NCBI GenBank assembly: GCA_029973955.1
Contig: JARKQJ010000201.1
Coordinates: 1 to 47,445 of the forward strand
Origin: Paludibaculum sp.
GTDB lineage: Bacteria; Acidobacteriota; Terriglobia; Bryobacterales; Bryobacteraceae
Direction of reading: 5' to 3'
Length of the DNA stretch: 47,445 nt
A model generated the notes under the pieces. The model was not told the DNA's origin. It ran no database searches and saw only the letters and a program-made list of their open reading frames with translations. Each line of letters begins with the position of its first letter. Positions within the stretch are counted from its first letter, which is position 1. A program made the translations under genes and the position numbers. This document shows, piece by piece, positions 28,660 to 37,376 of the stretch.

Positions 28660-30967
28660 GCACTACCGCCTTCCGCACCCCGCCGCTCCACTCCAAGTAC
28701 CGCCCGCGCGCCGGGAGACGCCAGTCGATCAGCGTCTCCGGCTCACTCACCGACATCAGCTTCCCCTCGCGATACACTTGCACCGCAGTGTCCTTCCGTA
28801 CCGCGATCCGCCACTGCCCCTTCTCCACCGGAACCCGGTAATGCTGCGTCACCAGCGCCCCATTCGGCTCCCACAGATCCACCGTCCCCGGCCCATCCGC
28901 CTCCACCTCCACACTCACCCGCAACTCCGGCGCTTCCTGCGACTTCGGCGCCCGCGACCCCGGCTTCCGCGGCTGCTCCAGCCACGCCTGATTGAACGCA
29001 TAGTGATTCCAACTGCTGATCAAGTGGACCATCCCGTCCCGGGCCTGTGTCGCCGCCAGGTAACCTTGCATCTCCGACGCCGTCTCGCTCATTCGAATCC
29101 GCCCGCCGTCGATCGTCTCTGCCGCATGCTCCGCACCGCCATCCGTAATCACCCGCCGCACCGGCCAAGTCTTCCCGTCGTCATAAGACAGCGCGGCAAA
29201 CAGATTCATCCGCCCGCGAGCCTCGGTGATGTCCTTCAGCTTCGCGAATTGAAACGGGTCCTCCGCGAAGCCCACAAACAGCAGCGGACCTTGCTTCAAC
29301 CGCATCAGAACCAGCCGCTGCCCACCTCCAATTGGCGGGATCCCGGACGCCTCGTACGTCCACGTCTTCCCCATGTCCTCCGAATAGCTCTTCGGCATCC
29401 ACCCATCCACCTCCTGCCCGCGGCCCAGCGCCATCAGCCGCCCGTCCTGCAATTGCACGATCCCGGCGTGAACACCGCGGATATGTCCACCCTGCTCGCT
29501 CCAGCTCTGCCCTTCGTCACGAGAAACCCAAATCGTCGAACCGCCCGCCGCATCGGCGCCAAACAGAATCGCCCCATCCCGAGTCCGGATCACCGGCTCG
29601 CCCACCATGTTCCTGAAGCCGAACTCCGGCGTCACAAACCGCGCCTTCGACCATGTCTTGCCGCTGTCCTTTGAAGTCCGCATCACAATCGCCAGGGGTT
29701 CCCAGAACGTCGCCGCGCCCAATCCGTTGAAGTGGTACAGCGTCTCCTTGCCGTCGAACCACAATGCCGGGCAGTGGTCGTTGCGGTCCGGCGTATCCCA
29801 GAACGGCTCCGCCATCTCCCACTCCTCCGCGCCCTTCCTTAGCCGCGCCGAAGCCACCGCCACCTCTCGCCCCCGCTCCTGCTCGCACGTGTACCAGATC
29901 GCCAGTAGATCCCCATTCGGACACTCCGCAATCGCCATGTCGTGGTTGTGGTGCGAATACAGTGGCCCGTGCGAATTCGGCGCGATTCTGACGAACTGAC
30001 GCGGCCCCCGAAAATACGGCCCCGCCACTGGCGTCCCCACGCTCTGCACCCCACGCCCTTCTTTCACCTCCACAGCCCGCCGCACCGGCAACCGCACGCC
30101 GTCCGCCACCACACGAAAGCCAATCAGCCAATTCCGCGTCTCCGGCGGCGCGCCGCTCCGGTTCGCTGACCTCAAATAGTACGCAGCAGTCCCATGGCTC
30201 CCACCGCGCGTCACCTTGAAATCCCCGCCATCGGGCCCAAACGGGTCAGTCTGCGTGCCCGCCCGGTACGGACCATACCAATCCTCCACCCACTCCTCTA
30301 CGTTTCCGTGCACGTCGAACAGCCCCCACGCATTCGCCGGCGTCCGCCCCACCGTCAGCAACACCTTGTCCTCGGCCGCCCGGTACCCCGTCGCCCGCTG
30401 ATTCTTCAAGTACTCCGCCGGCAGATGGTCCCCCGTGGAGTACAGCGTCCCACTCCCAGCCCGCGCCGCATACTCCCACTCCGCCTCCGTCGGCAGGCGG
30501 TAGCGTCGCCCCTCTTTCTTCGAAAGCCACTCGCAATACGCCTTCGCCTCGGCCCAACTGACGAACACTACCGCCTCATCGTCCGCCTTCGAGAATCCGA
30601 ACTTCCCCCGCAGCGCTTTGTGCCCCGCATCGAACTGCTCATACTGGGCGTTCGTCACCTCGTGCGCGCTCACGTGGAACGCCTTGCTGATCTTCACCTC
30701 ATGCACCGGCGTCTCATCGTAATCCCCATGCCGCCGCCCTTCGAAAGGAATCCGGAACTGCGCCGGCTCCACTCGTGGGAACCGCTTCACCAGTTCGCTC
30801 CGTGTCGGATACGTCAGCGGATCCAGCAGATCGTCCGGCACCACGCCGCTCTCCCCCATATGGAATCGCCCCGCTTCCACACGCACCATCTTCATCCCCG
30901 CCGAATTGACGAAGCCCTGCCCCATCGCGCTCAAACTCAGAATGGAAACCATCGCGATCCGCAACAT
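28652..30967 (-). CDS. FGE/SUMF1-like domain fused to sialidase-like (Asp-box) propeller
   Basis: 771 aa from the ATG at 30967, which starts a signal peptide (MLRIAMVSILSLSAMGQG); an upstream in-frame start is 14 codons further out. Residues about 20-290 are an FGE-sulfatase/SUMF1-type fold (MKMVRVEAGRFHMGE, then YRLPTEAEWEYAARAG and GNVEEWVEDWYGP). The C-terminal strand GGSHGTAAYYLRSANR lacks the active-site cysteines of formylglycine-generating enzyme, so catalysis of that reaction is doubtful. Residues about 330-700 form a sialidase-like propeller with four Asp boxes (TSKDSGKTW, VSRDEGQSW, YSEDMGKTW, LSYDDGKTW). The catalytic Arg triad of sialidases was not assigned. The protein is probably extracytoplasmic, perhaps a glycan hydrolase or binding protein. 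Confidence 0.75.
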   Translation of the reverse strand: MLRIAMVSILSLSAMGQGFVNSAGMKMVRVEAGRFHMGESGVVPDDLLDPLTYPTRSELVKRFPRVEPAQFRIPFEGRRHGDYDETPVHEVKISKAFHVSAHEVTNAQYEQFDAGHKALRGKFGFSKADDEAVVFVSWAEAKAYCEWLSKKEGRRYRLPTEAEWEYAARAGSGTLYSTGDHLPAEYLKNQRATGYRAAEDKVLLTVGRTPANAWGLFDVHGNVEEWVEDWYGPYRAGTQTDPFGPDGGDFKVTRGGSHGTAAYYLRSANRSGAPPETRNWLIGFRVVADGVRLPVRRAVEVKEGRGVQSVGTPVAGPYFRGPRQFVRIAPNSHGPLYSHHNHDMAIAECPNGDLLAIWYTCEQERGREVAVASARLRKGAEEWEMAEPFWDTPDRNDHCPALWFDGKETLYHFNGLGAATFWEPLAIVMRTSKDSGKTWSKARFVTPEFGFRNMVGEPVIRTRDGAILFGADAAGGSTIWVSRDEGQSWSEQGGHIRGVHAGIVQLQDGRLMALGRGQEVDGWMPKSYSEDMGKTWTYEASGIPPIGGGQRLVLMRLKQGPLLFVGFAEDPFQFAKLKDITEARGRMNLFAALSYDDGKTWPVRRVITDGGAEHAAETIDGGRIRMSETASEMQGYLAATQARDGMVHLISSWNHYAFNQAWLEQPRKPGSRAPKSQEAPELRVSVEVEADGPGTVDLWEPNGALVTQHYRVPVEKGQWRIAVRKDTAVQVYREGKLMSVSEPETLIDWRLPARGRYLEWSGGVRKAVVHE

Positions 30968-31033
30968 AAGCGCATTGTCTCCGATTCCAGCTCCTCCTTG
31001 ACTCCCCACATACCCTGAGAAAAACTGTCACCC

Positions 31034-32518
31034 ATGCACAACCGCCGCCACTTCCTCCGTGCATCCGCTTCCACCGCCGCCGCTGCCGGCCTCGCCGCCG
31101 CCCCTGCCCCGGTCCCCGCCAAGACTATGGTCGGTATCCAGGTCGGCGCCGTCTCCTTCGTCGATGAAGGTACGCCCAAGGTCCTCGATATCCTCCAGCA
31201 ACGCGGTACCGTCAACACGCTCTTTCTCGCCACCTTCACCTACGGCCGCGGCATCGCCGGACGCCAGGTCCCCGGCCAGCCTCTCCCCGATCACGGCCGG
31301 CAGGAGTACGATCTCGACTTCCACGGCGGCAACTACGGCACCGTCCACCCGCAGTACTACCACGACACCGCCATCAAGCCGGAAGATACCCGCGCCCCCG
31401 ACCACGGCAATCTCGACATCATCGCCGAGGTCCTCCCGCAAGCCAAACAGCGCGGCATGAAGACCATCCTCTGGACCGAAGACGTCTGGCGCTACGACAT
31501 CCCCAACATCGCCAAGCTCCAGGAAGTGGACCTCCACGGCCGCCCTGCCCGCCGCCTCTGCGTCAACAACCCCTACCACCGCAACTTCCTGCTCGGCCTG
31601 GTCGAAGATTACGCCCGCTCCTACGACATCGACGGCATCATGTGGGGTTCTGAACGCCACGGCGCCCTCGGCATCGCCCTCGGCTCCAACCACGGCGGGC
31701 GCGGCAGCGATCCCGCCTCAGCCGGCTGCTTCTGTGAGCACTGCGAAAGGAAAGCCCGCGCCCTCGGCCGGTTCCAGTTCGAACGCGTCAAAGAAGGCTA
31801 CCTCGAACTCGAGAAGTTCGTCCGTGCCGGTCGCGCCGGCCAGCGACCCGTGGACGGCTACTACGTCTCCTTCTGGCGACTCCTCATGCGCTACCCGGAG
31901 ATCCTCGCCTGGGAACAGTTCTGGCACGACGGCCTGCGCGAAATTTACTCCGCCATGCACGCGCGCGCTCACCAGATCAAACCCAACCTCCAGGTCGGCT
32001 GGCACATCTGGCACAACAACTCCTTCAGCCCCTTCTATCGCGCCCAGCAGGACCTCAAGACCATCGCCCCCTCATCCGACTTCCTGAAGATGGTCATCTA
32101 TCACAACTGCGGCGGCGAGCGAATGGCCTCCTACATCGACTCCGTCACCGCCAACCTCTACGGCGACCTCCCCAAGCAGGATGCCCTCGACTTCCACTAT
32201 CACGTCCTCAACGCCCGCGAACGCTCCTACGAGCAGATCCCATTCACTGGACTCTCCGCCGATTACGTCCTGCGCGAAACTCAGCGCGCCGTTCAGGGCG
32301 CCGCCGGCACAAAGACTCTCATCTGGCCCGGCATCGATATCGACATCCCCACCGGGGACAGCCAAAGCAAGAGCACGCCCAAAGGCACGAAAGACGCCGT
32401 GCTCGCCGCGTTCAAAGGCGGCGCCCACGGCGTCATCCTCTCGCGCAAATACTCCGAGATGAAACTCGCCAATCTGAGCGGCGCAGGCGACGCCATTCGC
32501 GAGTTGAAGCTCGCCTGA
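31034..32518 (+). CDS. Tat-exported putative TIM-barrel glycoside hydrolase-like protein
   Basis: 494 aa with a Tat-like signal (MHNRRHFLRASASTAAAAGL). The sequence suggests a (beta/alpha) barrel: VNTLFLATFTYGRGIAG, then AKQRGMKTILWTEDVWRYD, then YDIDGIMWGSERHGALG, then NLQVGWHIWHNNSFSPFY. A CFCEHCERKA cluster after GSERHG is a conserved-looking feature of hydrolase-like proteins in soil bacteria that have no assigned GH family. Acidic candidates are the Glu in WGSERHG and WTEDVW. It is divergent from the FGE/sialidase fusion with a 66-bp gap, so the two units may share regulation. I do not recognise a characterised family; role in carbohydrate breakdown is inferred. Confidence 0.6.
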   Translation: MHNRRHFLRASASTAAAAGLAAAPAPVPAKTMVGIQVGAVSFVDEGTPKVLDILQQRGTVNTLFLATFTYGRGIAGRQVPGQPLPDHGRQEYDLDFHGGNYGTVHPQYYHDTAIKPEDTRAPDHGNLDIIAEVLPQAKQRGMKTILWTEDVWRYDIPNIAKLQEVDLHGRPARRLCVNNPYHRNFLLGLVEDYARSYDIDGIMWGSERHGALGIALGSNHGGRGSDPASAGCFCEHCERKARALGRFQFERVKEGYLELEKFVRAGRAGQRPVDGYYVSFWRLLMRYPEILAWEQFWHDGLREIYSAMHARAHQIKPNLQVGWHIWHNNSFSPFYRAQQDLKTIAPSSDFLKMVIYHNCGGERMASYIDSVTANLYGDLPKQDALDFHYHVLNARERSYEQIPFTGLSADYVLRETQRAVQGAAGTKTLIWPGIDIDIPTGDSQSKSTPKGTKDAVLAAFKGGAHGVILSRKYSEMKLANLSGAGDAIRELKLA

Positions 32519-32529
32519 CCGGCCGGCGC

Positions 32530-33945
32530 TCAGTGCGCCATCAACGCGGGCCGCCCCTCCGGCACCACTGAGACATACCGTTCCCCTTTGGTCGCTTCCT
32601 CCCAGGCCGCCCGCGCCGCCTTCACCAGCTCCGGCTTCGTCATCAACTCCGCCGCCGATAGCGCCAGCGCCTTCGCCGCCACCATCATGCCCTTCCTTCC
32701 GATCTCCGTCCCCACGCACGCCGTCGACTGCCACGAATGCAGCGGCACCCCCGGCGGCACCGTGGCCGCCATCATGTGCCCCACCGGCACCACCCAGCTC
32801 ACATCCCCCACGTCCGTCGAAACCGACGACAACTCCGTCCGCGGCTTCAACACCGTCCCCACGCTCTCCAGCGGCGGCAGCTTCGTCAGCCCCACCGTCG
32901 CCCGCAACTTCTCCGCAAACTCCGTCTCTTCTTTCGTGTAAGTCACCCCGCCCACCATCCGCAGGCTCCGGTCCAGTAGATCCCGCAGCACCGGGTTGCG
33001 CTTGAAGTTCGCATACCCGCTCACCACCTGGATCTGCATCTGCGTCCCCGTCGCCAGCGCCCCTGCCTGCGCGCAGTTCTGCACCCGCTCCCAGATCCCC
33101 ATCAGCGTCTTCTGGTCCGGGTGCCGCACGATGATGTGCAGCTCCGCCAGGTCCGGCACGATGTTCGCCGCCGACCCGCCCTTGGTGATGATGTAGTGCA
33201 TCCGCGTCTCCTGCGGCACGTGCTCCCGCATCAGATTCACCGCGTGCGTCATCACCTCCACCGCATCCAAAGCGCTCCGCCCCAGCTCCGGAGACCCCGC
33301 CGCATGCGCCGCCCTGCCCGTATATTTCACCTTCGCGCTGATGTTCGCCAGCCACGAGTTGTCGTCCGCCTGGTTCATCTCCCACGGGTGCCACGCCATC
33401 ACCGCATCGGCGTCCTGAAACACGCCGGCGCGGATCATGTGCACCTTCCCCGCCCCGCCCTCTTCCGCCGGAGTCCCGTAGAACCGGATCGTCCCCTTCC
33501 ACCCCGCGGCCTCCATCTGCTGCTTCACCGCGATCACCGCCAATGTGGAGGCCGATCCGAACAGGTTGTGCCCGCACCCGTGCCCCGGCGCGCCTTCCAC
33601 CACTGCCTTCCGCTCCGGCGCATCCTGCTGCGACAGCCCCGGCAGCGCATCGTACTCGCCGATGATCCCGATCACCGGCTTGCCCTCGCCCCACTCCGCC
33701 ACAAACGCCGTCGGCAGGCCCGCCACATTCTCCTTCAGCCGGAAGCCCGCTTTCCGTAACTCGTCCTTCAACAACGCCGAACTCTTCGTCTCCTGAAAGC
33801 CCAGCTCCGGGTTCTCCCAGATCGTGCGCGAAATCTCCTTGAACCGCGGCGACAGCTTCTCCACTCTCTCCAGCAGAACGCTCGGCTGCGCACTCGCCAC
33901 AGCCATCGTCACTGCCAGCCCCAGCAGGCCTTTCAGGTAAGTCAT
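32530..33945 (-). CDS. exported M20 amidohydrolase, AbgB-type
   Basis: 471 aa with a signal peptide (MTYLKGLLGLAVTMAVASA-Q). M20D amidohydrolase features are all present: IWENPELGFQE, IGIIGEYDALPGLSQ, GHGCGHNLFGSAS (metal-binding His/Cys), YGTPAEEGGAGK (catalytic/metal Glu pair), and a dimerisation domain with VKYTGRAAHAAGSPELGRSA. These match AbgB, which splits p-aminobenzoyl-glutamate with AbgA in the cytoplasm; related proteins cleave other N-acyl amino acids. Export is unusual for AbgB. No abgA is nearby. It is convergent with the Tat-exported gene, with stop codons 12 bp apart, and divergent from ppx with only 34 bp between starts. Confidence 0.85.
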   Translation of the reverse strand: MTYLKGLLGLAVTMAVASAQPSVLLERVEKLSPRFKEISRTIWENPELGFQETKSSALLKDELRKAGFRLKENVAGLPTAFVAEWGEGKPVIGIIGEYDALPGLSQQDAPERKAVVEGAPGHGCGHNLFGSASTLAVIAVKQQMEAAGWKGTIRFYGTPAEEGGAGKVHMIRAGVFQDADAVMAWHPWEMNQADDNSWLANISAKVKYTGRAAHAAGSPELGRSALDAVEVMTHAVNLMREHVPQETRMHYIITKGGSAANIVPDLAELHIIVRHPDQKTLMGIWERVQNCAQAGALATGTQMQIQVVSGYANFKRNPVLRDLLDRSLRMVGGVTYTKEETEFAEKLRATVGLTKLPPLESVGTVLKPRTELSSVSTDVGDVSWVVPVGHMMAATVPPGVPLHSWQSTACVGTEIGRKGMMVAAKALALSAAELMTKPELVKAARAAWEEATKGERYVSVVPEGRPALMAH

Positions 33946-33979
33946 AATTAAGTCTCACTCGAAAAGCATTCATCGCGCT

Positions 33980-35509
33980 ATGCCTCGCTACGCCGCCATC
34001 GACATCGGCAGTAACTCGGTCCGCATGATGGCCGCGGAGGTAGATCGCCAGGGCACGTTTCAGGTCCTCGCCGAAGACCGCCAGGTCACCCGCCTCGGCG
34101 AATCCGTCTTCCGTACTGGCTCCATCAACCAGTCCTCCTTCGATCTCCTCTCCACCGTCCTTCAGCGAATGGTGGCCACGTACAAGCCCCTTGCCCCCCT
34201 TGCCGTCCGCGCCGTCGCCACCGCCGCCGTCCGCGACGCCTCCAATGGCGCAGAGTTCCTCGACCTCGTCTCAGGCGTCATCGGCCAGCCCGCCGAACTC
34301 ATCTCCGGCCAGGAAGAGGCCCGGCTCATCCACCTTGGCGTCGAAACCCGCTGGCCCCATCCCAACGAACGCATCCTCATCATCGACGTCGGCGGTGGCA
34401 GCGCCGAAATCATCGAAGCCGATCACGGCTCCCTCAAAGTCGCCTTCTCCCGCCCCCTCGGCGCTGTCCGCCTCCACTCCACCTTCCTCCTCGACGACCC
34501 TCCCTCCACCAGCGCCCTCACCCGCCTCAACGATTTCATTCAGGAAAAGCTCGCCGTCGTCGCACGCCGCATCCCACCTGGCAAGTTCATTCGCGCCATC
34601 GGCACCTCCGCCTCCGCCTCTGCCATCGTCTGTGCCGCCAATCGCATCCCCCGGGTCCGTCGCGACGACGCCGACCGCCGCCGCGCCACACTCCCCCAAA
34701 TCCGCCACCTCTATCGCGATCTCTCCCTCATGACCGTCGCCCAGCGCCGCGCCGTCACCGGCATCGGCCCCCGCCGCGCTGAAATCATCGTCCCCGGCGC
34801 CGCCGTCCTCACTGCCGTCCTCGAGCACTTCCGCATCTCCCACCTCGCTTACTGCTCCGCCGGTGTCCGCGACGGCATTCTCCGCGACCTCGCCGAACGC
34901 GGCGCCGGCGCTGAACGCATCCGCCTCGACCGCGAACAGCGCCTCCTCACCGAGAACTTCGCCCGCCGCTTCGGCGTCGACCTCAAACACGCCCGCAAAG
35001 TCGCCCTCTTCGCCCGCGAGCTCTTCCTCGCCCTCCAACCCCTCCACCACCTCCCCCCCGAACAGGGCCGCCTCCTCGAAACCGCCGCCTACCTCCGCGA
35101 CACCGGCCATGCCATCAACGACATGGGCCACCACAAGCACTCCCAATACATCGTCGCCAACTCCGACCTCGCCGGCTTCACTGATTCCGAACGCGTCGAA
35201 GTCGCCATGCTCTGCCGCTACCACCGCAAGGCCATGCCCTCCTCCCGGCACTCTGACTTCACCTCGCTCCCCCCGGACCGCCAGCGCGTCATCACCCTTC
35301 TCTCCACCATCCTCCGCCTCGCCGACGCCCTCGACCGCTCGCGCGATCAGCGCATCTCCTCCGTCTCCTGCGCCCTCCAGCCCGCCGCCGTCGCTCTCAC
35401 CATCTCCTCCTCCTCTGACGTCTCCCTCGAACGCTGGGCACTGGAGCGCGCCGCTCCCCAATTCCGACAGGTCTTCCAACGACCCCTCTCCATCGGCTCC
35501 GCCTCATGA
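33980..35509 (+). CDS. Ppx/GppA family exopolyphosphatase with C-terminal HD-like domain
   Basis: 509 aa, cytoplasmic. The ASKHA-type N-terminal half has the phosphate loop YAAIDIGSNSVRMMAAE and the second loop LIIDVGGGSAEIIE, plus AVATAAVRDASNGAEFL. The C-terminal half (about 310-500) is an HD-type helical domain with LETAAYLRDTGHAIND and GHHKHSQYIV. The usual HD pair in the first motif is RD here, so phosphohydrolase function of this domain is uncertain. The family degrades long-chain polyphosphate or pppGpp. The stop overlaps the CHAD gene (ATGA at 35506), a pairing that supports polyphosphate metabolism. Confidence 0.88.
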   Translation: MPRYAAIDIGSNSVRMMAAEVDRQGTFQVLAEDRQVTRLGESVFRTGSINQSSFDLLSTVLQRMVATYKPLAPLAVRAVATAAVRDASNGAEFLDLVSGVIGQPAELISGQEEARLIHLGVETRWPHPNERILIIDVGGGSAEIIEADHGSLKVAFSRPLGAVRLHSTFLLDDPPSTSALTRLNDFIQEKLAVVARRIPPGKFIRAIGTSASASAIVCAANRIPRVRRDDADRRRATLPQIRHLYRDLSLMTVAQRRAVTGIGPRRAEIIVPGAAVLTAVLEHFRISHLAYCSAGVRDGILRDLAERGAGAERIRLDREQRLLTENFARRFGVDLKHARKVALFARELFLALQPLHHLPPEQGRLLETAAYLRDTGHAINDMGHHKHSQYIVANSDLAGFTDSERVEVAMLCRYHRKAMPSSRHSDFTSLPPDRQRVITLLSTILRLADALDRSRDQRISSVSCALQPAAVALTISSSSDVSLERWALERAAPQFRQVFQRPLSIGSAS

Positions 35510-36381
35510 CTCTCACCGAACACGCCCGCCTCACCCTCCGCCGGCAGATCGAAAAGCTCGAATCCCAACTCGCCCTCGCCCTCCAGGATCCCGGTGAAGA
35601 CCCCGTCCACGACTTCCGCGTCGCCATCCGCCGCCTCTCCCAATCCTTCCGCATCTTCGCGACTCTCTTCCCCCAAAGAGACGCCCGCCGCTACCGCCAC
35701 GCCCTCAAACCCGCCATGGACGCCGCCGCCATCGTCCGCGATCTCGACGTCGATGCCGACCTCCTCCGCAAACTCGGCCTGCCTGACTCTCACCCCCTCC
35801 TCGCCCGCATGCAGGCCGACCGCCAGCGCGCCGCCTTCGCCTTCACCGGCCAACTCTACCTCCTCCGCGCGCAGGACCTCCCCACCTCCTGGCTCCAGCC
35901 CGCCGACCTCCTCGTCGAAACCGCCGAAGACGCCCCCACCATCGCCCGCACTATCCTCCCCGACCTCGCCGCCGATTTCTTCAAAGCCGGCCGCAAAACC
36001 ACCCTCCGCGCCGCCGCCCCCGAACGCCTCCACTCGTTCCGCCTCGTCGCCAAACGCTTCCGCTACACCCTCGAAGTCTTCCGGCCCTTCTACGGTCCCG
36101 TCTTCGATCAGCGCGTCCAACAGGTCCGCGAGATCCAATCCATCCTCGGCCGCCGCCAGGACTGCGCCGTCACCGCTGCCATCCTCCAGCCCCTCGCCCC
36201 CGTTGATCTCGCCCTCCAGCAGGCCCTCGACGCCGTCTCCGCGCGCGCCGTCCGGCTGGATGGCGAATTCCTCGTCTACTGGAACAGCCACTTCGACGCC
36301 GAAGGCCAGGAACTCCTCTGGACCCGCTACCTCTCCCGCCACACCCCCGTGCGCCGCTCCTCCACTTCAACAACGAAATGA
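35506..36381 (+). CDS. CHAD domain protein
   Basis: 291 aa made of one CHAD domain. Both conserved His-containing helices are visible: VHDFRVAIRRLSQSFRIF near residues 28-45 and LHSFRLVAKRFRYTLEVF in the second half, along with AAAIVRDLDVDADLL. CHAD domains bind polyphosphate through Arg/Lys/His-lined grooves and often occur next to ppx, ppk or CYTH triphosphatase genes. Here it is translationally coupled to ppx/gppA upstream and to the methyltransferase downstream (ATGA overlaps at both ends). It probably tethers or presents polyphosphate; no enzymatic motif is seen. Confidence 0.9.
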   Translation: MTLTEHARLTLRRQIEKLESQLALALQDPGEDPVHDFRVAIRRLSQSFRIFATLFPQRDARRYRHALKPAMDAAAIVRDLDVDADLLRKLGLPDSHPLLARMQADRQRAAFAFTGQLYLLRAQDLPTSWLQPADLLVETAEDAPTIARTILPDLAADFFKAGRKTTLRAAAPERLHSFRLVAKRFRYTLEVFRPFYGPVFDQRVQQVREIQSILGRRQDCAVTAAILQPLAPVDLALQQALDAVSARAVRLDGEFLVYWNSHFDAEGQELLWTRYLSRHTPVRRSSTSTTK

Positions 36382-37370
36382 GCCAGCCCTCTCCTCTCAA
36401 GTTCATGGAGGCCGTCAACGGCCACCAGAAGGCCGCCGTCGCTCGCGCCGCTATCGAACTCGAAGTCTTCACCCGCATCGCCGAGGGGCTCAGTACCGCC
36501 GATGAGCTTGCCGCCGCCTGCCGCTGCGCCCCCCGCGGCATGCGAATCCTCCTCGACGCCCTTACCGTTCTCGATCTCCTCCACAAGCACGAAGGCCATT
36601 ACTCCCTCACACGCGACTCCGCCATCTATCTCGACCGCCACTCCCCCGAATACCTCGGCGATTGCATCGAGTTCCAGCATTCGCCTTTCATGCAGTCCGC
36701 CTTCCTTCATTTCACGGACGCAGTCCGCAAAGGCGGCGCTGTCACCGAACCCGAAGGCACCATGGCCCCGGAGCATCCCGTCTGGCTCCACTACGCCCGC
36801 GCCATGACCCCGCTCGCCATGCCCCAGGCCCGCAAGTGCGCCGACGTCGCCGGCCCCGTCGAATCCGTCCTCGACATCGCCGCCGGCCACGGCATGTTCG
36901 GCATCACCATCCTCCAGCAGTTCCCTAACGCCCGCTGCCTCGCCGTCGACTGGGCCAACATCCTCACCCTCGCACAGGAGAACGCCGCCGGCGCCGGCGT
37001 CTCCGCCCGCTACGAAACCCGCCCCGGCTCCGCCTTCGATGTCGATCTCGGCGCCCACCACGACCTCGCCCTGCTCCCCAACATCCTTCATCATTTCGAC
37101 CCCGAAGGCTGCCACGCCCTTCTCCGCCGCGTTCACGCCGCCCTCCGCCCCGGCGGCCGCCTCTTCGTCGTCGAGATGATCCCTCACGAAGACCGCGTCC
37201 ACCCCTCCGCGCCCGCCTGGTTCGCCACCATGATGCTGGCCACCACGCTCGCCGGCGATGCCTACACCCTCTCCGAATACTCAGCCATGCTCGATACCGC
37301 CGGTTTCTCTGCGCCCGAGGTCCATCCCGTCCCCAGCTCCGCGCGCAGCCTGCTCGTGTCGATAAAATAA
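36378..37370 (+). CDS. SAM-dependent O-methyltransferase (family 2-like)
   Basis: 330 aa. An N-terminal winged-helix dimerisation region (about 15-80: AAVARAAIELEVFTRIAE ... RGMRILLDALTVLDLL) precedes a Rossmann fold with the SAM-binding motif VLDIAAGHGMFGITIL and acidic LAVDW, then LLPNILHHFDPEGCHALLRR and a C-terminal LRPGGRLFVVEMIP. This is the layout of small-molecule O-methyltransferases of the hydroxyneurosporene/plant COMT type. The substrate is unknown. Its start overlaps the CHAD stop by ATGA, and the lactate permease begins 6 bp after its stop. Confidence 0.82.
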   Translation: MSQPSPLKFMEAVNGHQKAAVARAAIELEVFTRIAEGLSTADELAAACRCAPRGMRILLDALTVLDLLHKHEGHYSLTRDSAIYLDRHSPEYLGDCIEFQHSPFMQSAFLHFTDAVRKGGAVTEPEGTMAPEHPVWLHYARAMTPLAMPQARKCADVAGPVESVLDIAAGHGMFGITILQQFPNARCLAVDWANILTLAQENAAGAGVSARYETRPGSAFDVDLGAHHDLALLPNILHHFDPEGCHALLRRVHAALRPGGRLFVVEMIPHEDRVHPSAPAWFATMMLATTLAGDAYTLSEYSAMLDTAGFSAPEVHPVPSSARSLLVSIK

Positions 37371-37376
37371 CCTGCC

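Noticed and set aside
28652..30967. True formylglycine-generating enzyme
   Set aside because: The active-site cysteines are absent from the C-terminal GGSHGTAAYYLRSANR strand and no sulfatase gene is nearby.
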